From assembly GCA_001303545.1 (NCBI GenBank), contig LJUA01000068.1, positions 1 to 9,398 on the forward strand: a stretch of 9,398 nucleotides of DNA, given 5' to 3'. The notes beneath the pieces were generated by a model. That model worked only from the letters and a program-made list of their open reading frames with translations. It was not told the DNA's origin and ran no database searches. Each line of letters opens with the position of its first letter. The first letter of the stretch is position 1. Both the position numbers and the translations under genes were made by a program. The DNA is from Dehalococcoidia bacterium SM23_28_2. Its GTDB lineage: Bacteria > Chloroflexota > Dehalococcoidia > SM23-28-2. Shown piece by piece: positions 1-7,081 of the stretch.

Positions 1-95
1 AGGGGACGGAGATCCACCCGGTTCAGCAGTATCACGGCGCGCTGTACGTGGACAACGATGTGAAGATGCGGCTGAAACTGGAGTTGACGCGCTAG
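1..95 (+). CDS. C-terminal fragment of an unidentified protein
   Basis: An open frame enters from the left edge in frame 3 and ends at TAG 93-95. It gives about 30 residues, ending in LYVDNDVKMRLKLELTR. The alternating hydrophobic/charged pattern suggests a C-terminal beta strand, but the fragment is too short to assign a family. It lies on the same strand as the FHA-ABC gene and ends 11 nt before that gene's AGGAGG ribosome-binding site, so the two are probably co-transcribed. It could belong to the same signalling operon, but nothing seen here proves that. Confidence 0.5.
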   Translation, partial: GTEIHPVQQYHGALYVDNDVKMRLKLELTR

Positions 96-106
96 CTCGA
101 TCTCCC

Positions 107-123
107 AGGAGGCGACAGCCGTA
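107..123 (+). promoter_or_regulatory. Strong Shine-Dalgarno before a non-canonical GTA start
   Basis: AGGAGG occupies 107-112. Eight bases later, at 121, frame 1 reads GTA-GAG-CCC-TCA and runs straight into an intact FHA domain. Frame 1 has no ATG, GTG or TTG between the last upstream stop (TGA 85-87) and TTG 490. A perfect ribosome-binding site at ideal spacing from GTA implies that translation begins here. Either GTA is used as a rare start, or the base at 123 is a G-to-A change or assembly error from GTG. Confidence 0.6.
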
Positions 124-2922
124 GAGCCCTCAGGTGTCCTGGTAATCCGCCGCGGCGATGATGCCCGCGAATACGCCCTCACCGGCGAGACGATCGCCAT
201 CGGACGGGCGACGGACAATCAGGTTGTCCTGAGCGACCCGCTGGTCTCACGCCACCACGCACGACTGGAGTGGGCTGACGGCGTCTACCACATTATTGAC
301 CTTGGCAGCGCCAACGGAACCCAAATCAACGGCGTCGAAATCGAGCCGAAGGAGCAGCATCCCCTCAAAGAGGGCGACAGCATCGCCATCGGTGGGTTCA
401 CTCTAGCGCTGCGGCTATCCCCTGCCGCAGAAGAGGCCACCCGGGTACCCACGTCGGCCCCGGAGACGCCTCTTCGGGAAGCAGAAAGCTTGACGTTCAT
501 CGCACCGGTCACGCCGCGCCTGATCATAACCACGCCCCAGTGGACGAAGGAATTTCCCCTCGAGAAGCGTGCCCTGACCCTCGGCCGCGATCCGGCCAAC
601 GACATCGTCGTGGACGACCTTGTCGTCTCTCGTCGCCACGCCCAGATCCAGCCCGCCGACGGCGGCCACGAGATAGTGGACATGGGAAGCGCGAACGGCC
701 TGACGTTTCAAGGCGAGCGCGTGCCGAGAAAATTGCTGGCGGATGGCGATGTGATCTGGATAGCGCAGACCGTCTCCCTCGCCTACAAGACCACGGCGGA
801 GGCGATGGAATCGCCGACGATCTCCCGAACAGTCGACCTGCGTCAGCCCGCGGTGTTGACGATCGGCCGCGATCCGCAGAACAACGTCACGCTTGACCAT
901 CCGGCCATATCGCGCATCCACGCACGCATCTCACCGAGCGTCAAGACCGGCAGCTATGTCATCGAGGACGCCGCTTCCAGCAACGGCACCTTTGTCAACA
1001 GCGAGCGCATTGCACCTGGCGAATCGCGCCCGCTGCGCCCCGGCGATGTCATTCATGTCGGACCGATCAAGTTCGTCTTCGCGCCGGAAGTGCTCGAGCA
1101 GGTGGACGAATCTCGCGACCTGGGGCTGGACGCGCTGCACCTGAAGAAGTTCGTCGGCAAAGGGTTCAATCTGCTCCAAGACATCTCGCTCTCTATCCGC
1201 CCGCGCGAGTTCGTGGCCATCGTTGGCGTCAGCGGTTCGGGCAAATCTACTCTCCTCGATGCATTGAATGGCTTCCGCCCGGCGACCGATGGCGCCGTGC
1301 TGGTCAACGGCACCGACTTGTATCGTAATTTCGATGCGTACCGCACCAACCTGGGCTACGTGCCGCAAGACGACACCATCCACAAGGAGCTGACGGTTTA
1401 CGAGGCGCTGGCCTATGCAGCGCGCCTGCGCCTCCCAGCCGACACCACTCCTGACGAGCGGCAGAAGCGCATCATGGAAGTGCTGGAAACGCTCGGCCTC
1501 GCCGAGCGCAAAGATGTCCAGATCCAGAGACTGAGCGGCGGTCAGCGCAAGCGCGTGTGCATCGGCACTGAACTCCTGACGCGGCCGGGGCTTTTCTTCC
1601 TGGATGAAGCCACCTCGGGCCTCGACCCCGGCACCGAAAGCCAGATGATGCGCGTCCTGCGCAAACTGGCCGACCAGGGGCACACCGTTCTCCTCGTCAC
1701 CCACGCGACCAAGAATGTGATGCTTTGCGACAACGTCGTCTTCCTCGCCAAGGGTGGCAATCTCGCCTACTACGGGCCGCCCGAAAAGGCCCTGTTCCAT
1801 TTCGGCGTCGAGGACTTCGACGCCATTTACGAGAAGCTGGAGGGTGAATCAACCCCCGAAGCTTGGGCGGAGGACTATCGCCGATCGGAGCAGTACCAGG
1901 AATTCGTGCTCGGCCGCCTCCAGCGAGACGCCGGCGTGCAGGTTCCCACACTGCGTCCACAAGAGATGGTGTCGCCCCCGCCCATCGCTGCACCAGCGAA
2001 GGGCGACGGCCCGAGGGCAGCCGCGGGCCGTGGCACGGGCGTGTCTGCACTGCGCCAGTTCTGGATCCTCTCCGCGCGCTACATTAACATCATCCGCCGC
2101 GACCGGATGAATCTTGCCCTCCTCTTCCTCATCGCGCCGGCGCTGGGGAGCATCGACCTCATCGCCTGGCCAAAGAAGGTTTTCGATTTCGTCGAGGGGG
2201 ACGCCACGCGAGCGATGCTGATGCTTTTCTTGAGCGCGCTTATCCCATTCCTAGTCGGTGCGCTCAGCTCCGTGCGTGAGATCGTCAAGGAAACGCCTGT
2301 CTATAAACGCGAGCGCACGGTCGTTCTGAAGATCTTGCCTTACCTTATGTCAAAGGTATGGGTGGGCTTCCTCTTCGCCCTCTATCATGCCGCCGCGCTG
2401 TTCGTCCTCAAGCTGCTGGCGGTTGACTTTTCCTACCTTGGCACGCAGGAGATGGCCCAGTTCTACGCTACGCTCGTGCTGGCCGCGATGTCGGGCGTGC
2501 TGTGGGGCCTCCTCATCTCCGCACTCGCTCCACGCGAAGAGCAGGCGATGCTCCTAGTCATTGTGGTAGTCGTTGTCCAGATAGTCTTCTCCGGCGCTCT
2601 TGTGACGCTCAGCGAACTGGGCATCCTGGGCGAGGCTCTAGGCAGCCTGACCAGCACCAAATGGGCCCTCCAGGCGCTGACCACCGTCACCCAGGTGAAG
2701 ACCGGCATATGCGAAGGCGCCAGCCTGGTCGACTGCCGCCTGCCCGGGATGGGAGTGTTTCAGACCGACCCCGAGCGGCGCGTCTACTTGACCCCCATCG
2801 AAGATCGGTACGGAGACGTCTTCGGCGCGGATGTGTTCGTCAGTTGGGGCGGGATGATCCTTATCATGGTGGGGCTGTTCGCGCTGCTCTTCTGGTTCCA
2901 GAAGAGGAAGGACGTAATCTAA
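121..2922 (+). CDS. ABC transporter (ATPase-permease fusion) with three N-terminal FHA domains
   Basis: An ABCG-like half-transporter joined to phosphothreonine-binding FHA modules; the substrate is unknown. Counted from 121 (933 residues), FHA1 is about 6-99 (R29, S43-R-H-H, N65-G), FHA2 about 133-223 (LGRD, SRRH, SANG) and FHA3 about 236-320 (TIGRD, SRIH, SSNGT). The ATPase follows at about 333-570: Walker A GVSGSGKST from 369, Q-loop PQDD, signature LSGGQ at 471, Walker B LFFLDEA at 491 and switch His at 528. After a Pro/Ala linker, residues about 650-933 form an ABC-2 permease with several hydrophobic segments, ending in KRKDV. Starting at TTG 490 would give 810 residues and lose FHA1, whose continuous frame and intact motifs argue for the longer form. 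Mycobacterial Rv1747 has the same plan with two FHA domains and is controlled by kinase PknF. Thr residues in the FHA1-FHA2 linker (ATRVPTSAPETP) are plausible kinase targets. It converges on the kinase gene with a 42-nt gap. Confidence 0.93.
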   Translation, partial: VEPSGVLVIRRGDDAREYALTGETIAIGRATDNQVVLSDPLVSRHHARLEWADGVYHIIDLGSANGTQINGVEIEPKEQHPLKEGDSIAIGGFTLALRLSPAAEEATRVPTSAPETPLREAESLTFIAPVTPRLIITTPQWTKEFPLEKRALTLGRDPANDIVVDDLVVSRRHAQIQPADGGHEIVDMGSANGLTFQGERVPRKLLADGDVIWIAQTVSLAYKTTAEAMESPTISRTVDLRQPAVLTIGRDPQNNVTLDHPAISRIHARISPSVKTGSYVIEDAASSNGTFVNSERIAPGESRPLRPGDVIHVGPIKFVFAPEVLEQVDESRDLGLDALHLKKFVGKGFNLLQDISLSIRPREFVAIVGVSGSGKSTLLDALNGFRPATDGAVLVNGTDLYRNFDAYRTNLGYVPQDDTIHKELTVYEALAYAARLRLPADTTPDERQKRIMEVLETLGLAERKDVQIQRLSGGQRKRVCIGTELLTRPGLFFLDEATSGLDPGTESQMMRVLRKLADQGHTVLLVTHATKNVMLCDNVVFLAKGGNLAYYGPPEKALFHFGVEDFDAIYEKLEGESTPEAWAEDYRRSEQYQEFVLGRLQRDAGVQVPTLRPQEMVSPPPIAAPAKGDGPRAAAGRGTGVSALRQFWILSARYINIIRRDRMNLALLFLIAPALGSIDLIAWPKKVFDFVEGDATRAMLMLFLSALIPFLVGALSSVREIVKETPVYKRERTVVLKILPYLMSKVWVGFLFALYHAAALFVLKLLAVDFSYLGTQEMAQFYATLVLAAMSGVLWGLLISALAPREEQAMLLVIVVVVVQIVFSGALVTLSELGILGEALGSLTSTKWALQALTTVTQVKTGICEGASLVDCRLPGMGVFQTDPERRVYLTPIEDRYGDVFGADVFVSWGGMILIMVGLFALLFWFQKRKDVI

Positions 2923-2964
2923 GGGCGCCCGAGAGCCCGCCACGAACGGCGAGCACCTGCAAGG

Positions 2965-5900
2965 CTACCCCTGCCAGGCTATGTCACATATCACGTCCGA
3001 GAAGAATTCTACCTTGTCCGCTGTCAGGTACTCGTTCGTGCCGTAGAACTCGATATAGTAGGAAATCATCCAGTACCAATCGATAGAGTAGTCAAGATAC
3101 AGGTCCGGCCACACCAGGACGGCGTCAGCGAGGTATGTGCCGTCCTCACTGTATACCGACGCCAGCTCACCGTCGGAGATATAGCCATCGTCAAAGGTAT
3201 ACTCTTCGAAGTAGAGGATTTCCCTTTCGGTGTCTCCTATGAGCGGCCCGAAGTCACACGTGTTGCTGACTGCCACCCAATCGAACACCCAGGGGCCAGT
3301 CTCGAACGATAGCGGCGGCGGTCCAGGCAGCGGTTCACAGGCATCGCCCCGGCTGTCGCCGTAGGTGTCCGCCTGATCCGGGTTGTAGCTGTCGGGGCAG
3401 TTGTCGTAGGCATCGGGTACGGTGTCGTTGTCACGGTCAGGCAGCGGCTCGCAGGCATCGCCCCGGCTGTCGCCGTAGGTGTTCGCCTGATCCGGGTTGT
3501 AACTGTCGGGGCAGTTGTCCGATTCGTCGGGCACCGTGTCCTTGTCCCGGTCAGACACCGGCCGAGACTCGCAGGCATCGCCGCGGCTGTCGCCGTAGGT
3601 GTTCGCCTGATCCGGGTTATAGCTATCGGGGCAGTTGTCCGATTCGTCGGGCACCGTGTCCTTGTCCCGGTCAGACGGCGGCACCGGCGTAGGGGTGGGC
3701 ACCGGTGTAGGCGTGGGTACCGGCGTGGGCGTGGGTACAGCCGTGGCCGTGGGCGCTGGCGTGGTCGTGGGTGCAGCCGTGGGCGTAGCAGCCGTCGGTG
3801 TAGGTGTCGGCGTGGGCGTGCCTGCCTCAGGGCTTTCGGATACGCCCAGGACCGCCGATGACCAGGCGGGCTTGTGGTCGCCTGTCGGGCTGTCGGTGAG
3901 GCGGACGGGGTTCGATCCGTCCGAGCCCACCACGTATATCTCTCTGTTGCCATCGCGGTCGGACTCGAAAGCGAGATACCGGCCATCGGGAGACCACGCA
4001 GGTTCGAAGTCGCCGTACCTGTTATCGGTGAGCTTGGTGACGCCGCTGCCGTCTTGGTTCATGGTGTAGATCTCAGAGTCCACATCACGATCGGAGACGA
4101 AGGCGATGCGTTCGCCGTCGGGCGACCAGGCGGGGGCTGTGTCATCGGCGGGATCCTCCGTGAGAGGGGTGACGTCGGACCCGTCGGCGTTCATCACGTA
4201 GATGTTGAAGTTGCCGTCGCGGTTCGACTCGAAAGCGATCCGCAGTCCGTCGGCAGACCACGCTGGGTGGCGATCGACGCTCGGCTCACTGGTCAGCTGG
4301 GTGACCCCTAGGTCCTCCAAGTTCAACAAGTAGACGTTGAAGTCGCCGTTGCGGTCGGAGGCAAAAGCGAGCTGCCGGCCGTTGGGAGACCACGCAGGGC
4401 CGGACTCGCCGTCATTGTCATCGGTGAGCTTGAGGACGCCGCTGCCGTCTTGGTTCATGATGTAAATCTCAGAGTCGCCATCACGATCGGAGACGAAGGC
4501 GATGCGTCTGCCATCGGGCGACCAAGTGGGATCCAGGTCACCGGCGGGATCGACCGTGAGGCGGGTGACGCCGGAGCCGTCGGCGTTCATTAAGTGTATC
4601 TCGTCGTTCCCGTGGCGCGCCGAACCGAAGGCGATCGTCCCGCTCGGGCCTCCTTCGCCCTCGCCGCCGGCCAGGCCGATCATGATAGTCAGGAAGACGC
4701 CGAGCAGGGCCCCCGCGACGATCCCGCCACCAGCGTAGGGAAGCCAGCCATAGGGCACGTCCTCGAACTGCCCAGAGACGGTCGCCGGTGGATCGCTACC
4801 GCCCGGCGAAGCGGAAACAACGAAGGCAACCGTCTCGCGATCTCCTCGCCAGCGTCTCTGCCGGGGCGCAACTTTGAGGGCGACCTTCTTCGCCTCGTTA
4901 GGGGAGAGAGAGACGCTGTACGGCAGCGAGCAAGCGCAGCGACCTTCGCCGTCCTGGGCATCCAGGTGGAGCGCCAGTGGCTCATCCCCGTTGTTGCGAA
5001 GGGTCAGCTCATACAAAGTGGGGCTCAGCCGAGCGCCGAAAAGACCCCCCGCTCTTGGCGGGCCCAATTCTAGCGTGACCAGGGGCGCTACCGGGGGCGG
5101 CCGCCGCTTCGGCTTCTTGACCTCAGTGGGCGGCATCTGCGTTTTTTCTGGAGGAGCCGCCTCCGGCACCCTGGTCGGGGCTTCAACCTCCGGGGCGCCC
5201 AGTTCCGTGTCTGCGACGGGCTCCTTCTCCAGCACCTCCGTCGCTGATTCGAGTTCCGGCGTGGCCGACGCCTTGACCTCTGTGGGCGCCTCGTCCGACA
5301 CCTCCGTGGGGGCTTCGGCCTCCGGCGCGGGAACCGAACGGGCGATGTGCTCCAGTGCCCCCGCCAAAGCGGACGCCGACTGGTATCGCTGCGCGGGATC
5401 CTTCTCCAGGCAACGTTTCACAAGCTCCACCACGTCCTGAGGCATGCCTGCCAGAGGCTCGAGGGGCAGAGGTGTCTCAGCGTGGTGACGCAGCACCTCG
5501 AGAGGGTCACCGCGATAGGGAGGCCGACCCGTCAGCATGTGGTAGATAGTGGCCCCCAGCGAGTAGATGTCGCTGCGGTGGTCAACCTTGCCCAGGGCAA
5601 GCTCGGGAGCGGCATAGGCCAACGTCCCCAAAAAGGCGCCGGGCATAGTCAGGGTGCCGCTCCCCACCTGCCGAGCGATGCCGAAGTCAGACACCTTCGC
5701 CAGCTCGCCAGGGCCGAGCAATATGTTGTCGGGCTTGATGTCGCGGTGTATCACCCCTCGCGCCTCGGCCTCTTCCAGAGCGCGCGCCACCTGAGCGCCG
5801 ATGCGGAGTGCCCGCCGGAGCTCCAGTGGTCCAGGCCGCAGCGCCTCCTTCACCGACTCACCCTCTACGTACTGCATCACGAGGAAATAGCGCCCCCCAT

Positions 5901-6159
5901 CGAAGCCGTAGTCGAGAAGGTGGACGGTGTAGGGCGAGCGGAGGAGAGCAGCCACGTGGGCCTCCCGCTCGAAGCGCTCGCGGAACGTCTCATCGGTCTC
6001 AAGGTGGGCGTGCAGGAGTTTGATCGCTACGGTGCTGTCATCGCGACGGTCGATAGCTCGATAGACAGAACCCATACCACCGCTGCCGCACAATTCGACC
6101 AGACGGTAGTGCGAGATGACCTCTGGAGGCCTTGGCTCTGGAGGCGACGCACCTGGCAT
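2965..6159 (-). CDS. Transmembrane Ser/Thr protein kinase with extracellular PD40 propeller and TSP3-like repeats
   Basis: A PknB-type kinase of 1064 residues. The kinase domain is about 17-272: glycine loop GSGGMGSV, VAIK lysine 47, helix-C Glu66, HRDIKPDN with catalytic D140 and N145, DFG D158, and a Thr-containing activation loop (GTLTMPGAFLGT) before APE, so it should be active. A Pro/Glu/Thr linker (about 275-355) repeats PTEV or ATEV. A cytoplasmic beta-rich domain (about 358-470) precedes one membrane helix at about 475-497. Outside lie six PD40/TolB-like blades (about 507-773), a TP-rich stalk (about 781-827), three TSP3-like DxDxD/DNCPD repeats (about 828-945) and an unrecognised aromatic, acidic C-terminal domain with two Cys. 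No PASTA repeats are present. The start is ATG 6159, about 80 nt from a strong promoter, with only a weak AAGAAG ribosome-binding site. It is divergent from the FHA regulator, which suggests shared control. Function as an envelope sensor kinase is inferred. Confidence 0.95.
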   Translation of the reverse strand: MPGASPPEPRPPEVISHYRLVELCGSGGMGSVYRAIDRRDDSTVAIKLLHAHLETDETFRERFEREAHVAALLRSPYTVHLLDYGFDGGRYFLVMQYVEGESVKEALRPGPLELRRALRIGAQVARALEEAEARGVIHRDIKPDNILLGPGELAKVSDFGIARQVGSGTLTMPGAFLGTLAYAAPELALGKVDHRSDIYSLGATIYHMLTGRPPYRGDPLEVLRHHAETPLPLEPLAGMPQDVVELVKRCLEKDPAQRYQSASALAGALEHIARSVPAPEAEAPTEVSDEAPTEVKASATPELESATEVLEKEPVADTELGAPEVEAPTRVPEAAPPEKTQMPPTEVKKPKRRPPPVAPLVTLELGPPRAGGLFGARLSPTLYELTLRNNGDEPLALHLDAQDGEGRCACSLPYSVSLSPNEAKKVALKVAPRQRRWRGDRETVAFVVSASPGGSDPPATVSGQFEDVPYGWLPYAGGGIVAGALLGVFLTIMIGLAGGEGEGGPSGTIAFGSARHGNDEIHLMNADGSGVTRLTVDPAGDLDPTWSPDGRRIAFVSDRDGDSEIYIMNQDGSGVLKLTDDNDGESGPAWSPNGRQLAFASDRNGDFNVYLLNLEDLGVTQLTSEPSVDRHPAWSADGLRIAFESNRDGNFNIYVMNADGSDVTPLTEDPADDTAPAWSPDGERIAFVSDRDVDSEIYTMNQDGSGVTKLTDNRYGDFEPAWSPDGRYLAFESDRDGNREIYVVGSDGSNPVRLTDSPTGDHKPAWSSAVLGVSESPEAGTPTPTPTPTAATPTAAPTTTPAPTATAVPTPTPVPTPTPVPTPTPVPPSDRDKDTVPDESDNCPDSYNPDQANTYGDSRGDACESRPVSDRDKDTVPDESDNCPDSYNPDQANTYGDSRGDACEPLPDRDNDTVPDAYDNCPDSYNPDQADTYGDSRGDACEPLPGPPPLSFETGPWVFDWVAVSNTCDFGPLIGDTEREILYFEEYTFDDGYISDGELASVYSEDGTYLADAVLVWPDLYLDYSIDWYWMISYYIEFYGTNEYLTADKVEFFSDVICDIAWQG
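3335..3676 (-). repeat. Three tandem TSP3-like calcium-repeat units
   Basis: Three copies of a unit coding for D-R-D-x-D-T-V-P-D...DNCPDSYNPDQA...GDSRGDAC. The GCATCG marker recurs at 3341, 3455 and 3575, giving periods of 114 and 120 bp. The two copies nearest the TP stalk are almost identical in DNA and protein; the copy nearest the C-terminus has drifted (DNDTVPDAYD). Regular Asp spacing and paired Cys match thrombospondin type 3 calcium-binding repeats, which are known as rigid, Ca-loaded spacers in bacterial envelope proteins. The GDSRGD segment departs from the usual GDGIGD. Confidence 0.9.
3680..3820 (-). repeat. 18-bp minisatellite encoding a TP-rich stalk
   Basis: Six consecutive 18-bp units begin at 3680, 3698, 3716, 3734, 3752 and 3770 (type GGYACCGGCGTGGGCGTG). 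A 15-bp variant at 3788 and a final 18-bp unit at 3803 follow. On the coding strand they give PTPTPV-type residues, an extended, probably surface-exposed stalk between the propeller and the calcium repeats. The repeats keep the reading frame, so copy-number change would alter stalk length without breaking the protein. Confidence 0.88.
3850..4640 (-). repeat. Six PD40/TolB-like propeller repeats
   Basis: Six units of about 43-44 codons, each with (I/L)AF.S.R.G, an N-x-x-x-MNADGS-type strand, a (R/K/P/Q)LT element and (A/T)WSPDG. Units pair in sequence as 1 with 4, 2 with 5 and 3 with 6. For example, units 2 and 5 both contain MNQDGSGV, and their DNA copies lie 393 bp apart (near 4059 and 4452). 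This suggests that a three-blade block was duplicated. PD40 propellers usually bind peptides, glycans or protein partners; the ligand here is unknown. Confidence 0.9.
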
Positions 6160-6247
6160 TGGCTTCTTAATCCTGGAGCAAGCTGGCAGGAGGCAGCAGC
6201 ACTGAGAGATCGTTCAAACCCATTGAAGCTGGTCCCCTGATAAGCGA

Positions 6248-6276
6248 CTTATATAGGATGGGCTCACAACAGTCAA
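6248..6276 (-). promoter_or_regulatory. Sigma-70-type promoter for the kinase gene
   Basis: On the minus strand, TTGACT (6271-6276) is followed after exactly 17 bp by TATAAG (6248-6253). Each hexamer differs from consensus at one base and the spacing is optimal. Transcription would start near 6241, leaving an 80-nt leader before ATG 6159. This is the strongest promoter match in the window. Confidence 0.75.
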
Positions 6277-6319
6277 CATTTTATCACCTCGTGGCTCTAA
6301 GTGGGTGTCACGAAGACAG

Positions 6320-6350
6320 TTGCCCGAGCAGGCCAAGAATCTGTTAGAAT
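6320..6350 (+). promoter_or_regulatory. Extended -10 promoter for the FHA-winged-helix regulator
   Basis: TGTTAGAAT at 6342-6350 is a TGn extended -10 (TAGAAT at 6345-6350). TTGCCC at 6320-6325 is a weak -35 with a long 19-bp spacer. The start point would be near 6357, about 25 nt before ATG 6382. It lies about 45 bp from the divergent kinase -35, close enough for one bound regulator to affect both. Confidence 0.6.
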
Positions 6351-6381
6351 CGCCACTGATGCCCAGTCCTGAGAAGAGCTG

Positions 6382-7017
6382 ATGGTTGAGGACTCGCCGC
6401 CCGAAGCATACCTCGTGGTGATCACGCAGACCGGCCAACGGGAAGTGCACCGCGTGGACCGGTCAAGCATGACCCTGGGCCGCGGCGCGGAAAGCGACCT
6501 GGCGCTGACGAACCCGCGGGTCTCGCGCCGTCACGCCTGCCTGACCTGGGACGGCGAGCGCTTTCTCGTCCAGGACCTGGGTAGTAAGAACGGGACGCGC
6601 CTGAACGGTACCCCCGTTGCGGCGCCTACGCCCATCGGCGACGGCGACACTCTGGAATTGGCCGACTCGCGCATCCAGTTTCAAACGAGTGCGCCGACAG
6701 TCACCGTCGTCCTTGAGCCCCGCAGCGCGGCCATTTCGCTGGACCCATCCAAGCACGAGGTGCGGGTCCGCGGCGAGCCGGTGAAGCTAACGCCCAAGGA
6801 GTACCGGCTGCTCACCCTTCTGTTCCGTCGGGCCGGCGCCGTTGTCAGCCACGAGGAGATTGCCGCCGAGGTCTGGCCAGAGTTGGAGGGTGCCGTAACG
6901 GAGGAGAGCATTGCGCAGGTCGTCGCGCGACTGAGGCGCAAAGTGGAAGAGGAGCCGGCCAATCCCCGCTACGTTCTCACCGTTCGCGGATTCGGCTACA
7001 GGCTCGACCTGGAATAG
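6382..7017 (+). CDS. FHA domain-OmpR-type winged-helix transcriptional regulator
   Basis: A 211-residue cytoplasmic protein. The N-terminal FHA domain (about 10-101) keeps the phosphothreonine-binding residues: G33-R34, S48-R-R-H51 and SKN70-GT. The C-terminal domain (about 125-211) is an OmpR/PhoB-type winged helix: LTPKEYRLLTLL, then VVSHEEIAAEVWP, the recognition helix SIAQVVARLRRKVEE, and the wing TVRGFGYRL. There is no receiver domain, so the FHA module sits where an aspartate-phosphorylated receiver would be. It probably changes state or partner when it binds a Thr-phosphorylated protein, the adjacent kinase being the obvious candidate (inference). Mycobacterial EmbR also joins FHA to a winged helix, but it has a central BTAD region that is absent here. 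ATG 6382 has a modest GAGAAG ribosome-binding site. No close relative can be named from sequence alone. Confidence 0.93.
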   Translation: MVEDSPPEAYLVVITQTGQREVHRVDRSSMTLGRGAESDLALTNPRVSRRHACLTWDGERFLVQDLGSKNGTRLNGTPVAAPTPIGDGDTLELADSRIQFQTSAPTVTVVLEPRSAAISLDPSKHEVRVRGEPVKLTPKEYRLLTLLFRRAGAVVSHEEIAAEVWPELEGAVTEESIAQVVARLRRKVEEEPANPRYVLTVRGFGYRLDLE

Positions 7018-7081
7018 GAGGGGAGAGACCAACAGGCATGCTGACCGATCGAGTCCAAGGCGGTCGCTCACGCACGGCCGT

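Noticed and set aside
931..1800. 289-residue minus-strand open frame
   Set aside because: Antisense to the FHA3 and ATPase region of the transporter, whose motifs are intact; no independent protein features.
2923..2941. GGGC/GCCC inverted repeat after the transporter stop, possible terminator
   Set aside because: Only four base pairs with an eight-base loop and no T-tract.
3335..3820. Repeat arrays as a CRISPR candidate
   Set aside because: Units are contiguous, in frame and translated, with no unique spacers or cas genes.
3908..3923. GGGTTCGATCC resembling a tRNA T-arm
   Set aside because: It lies inside the propeller coding repeats with no acceptor or anticodon arms nearby; chance match.
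3635..4069. Valine/glycine repeat protein (VGVGTGVGV) on the plus strand
   Set aside because: It is the antisense reading of the TP-stalk minisatellite and propeller; low complexity only.
5347..6240. 297-residue plus-strand open frame opposite the kinase
   Set aside because: Antisense shadow of the kinase catalytic domain in GC-rich DNA; no recognisable domain, and the kinase motifs on the other strand are decisive.
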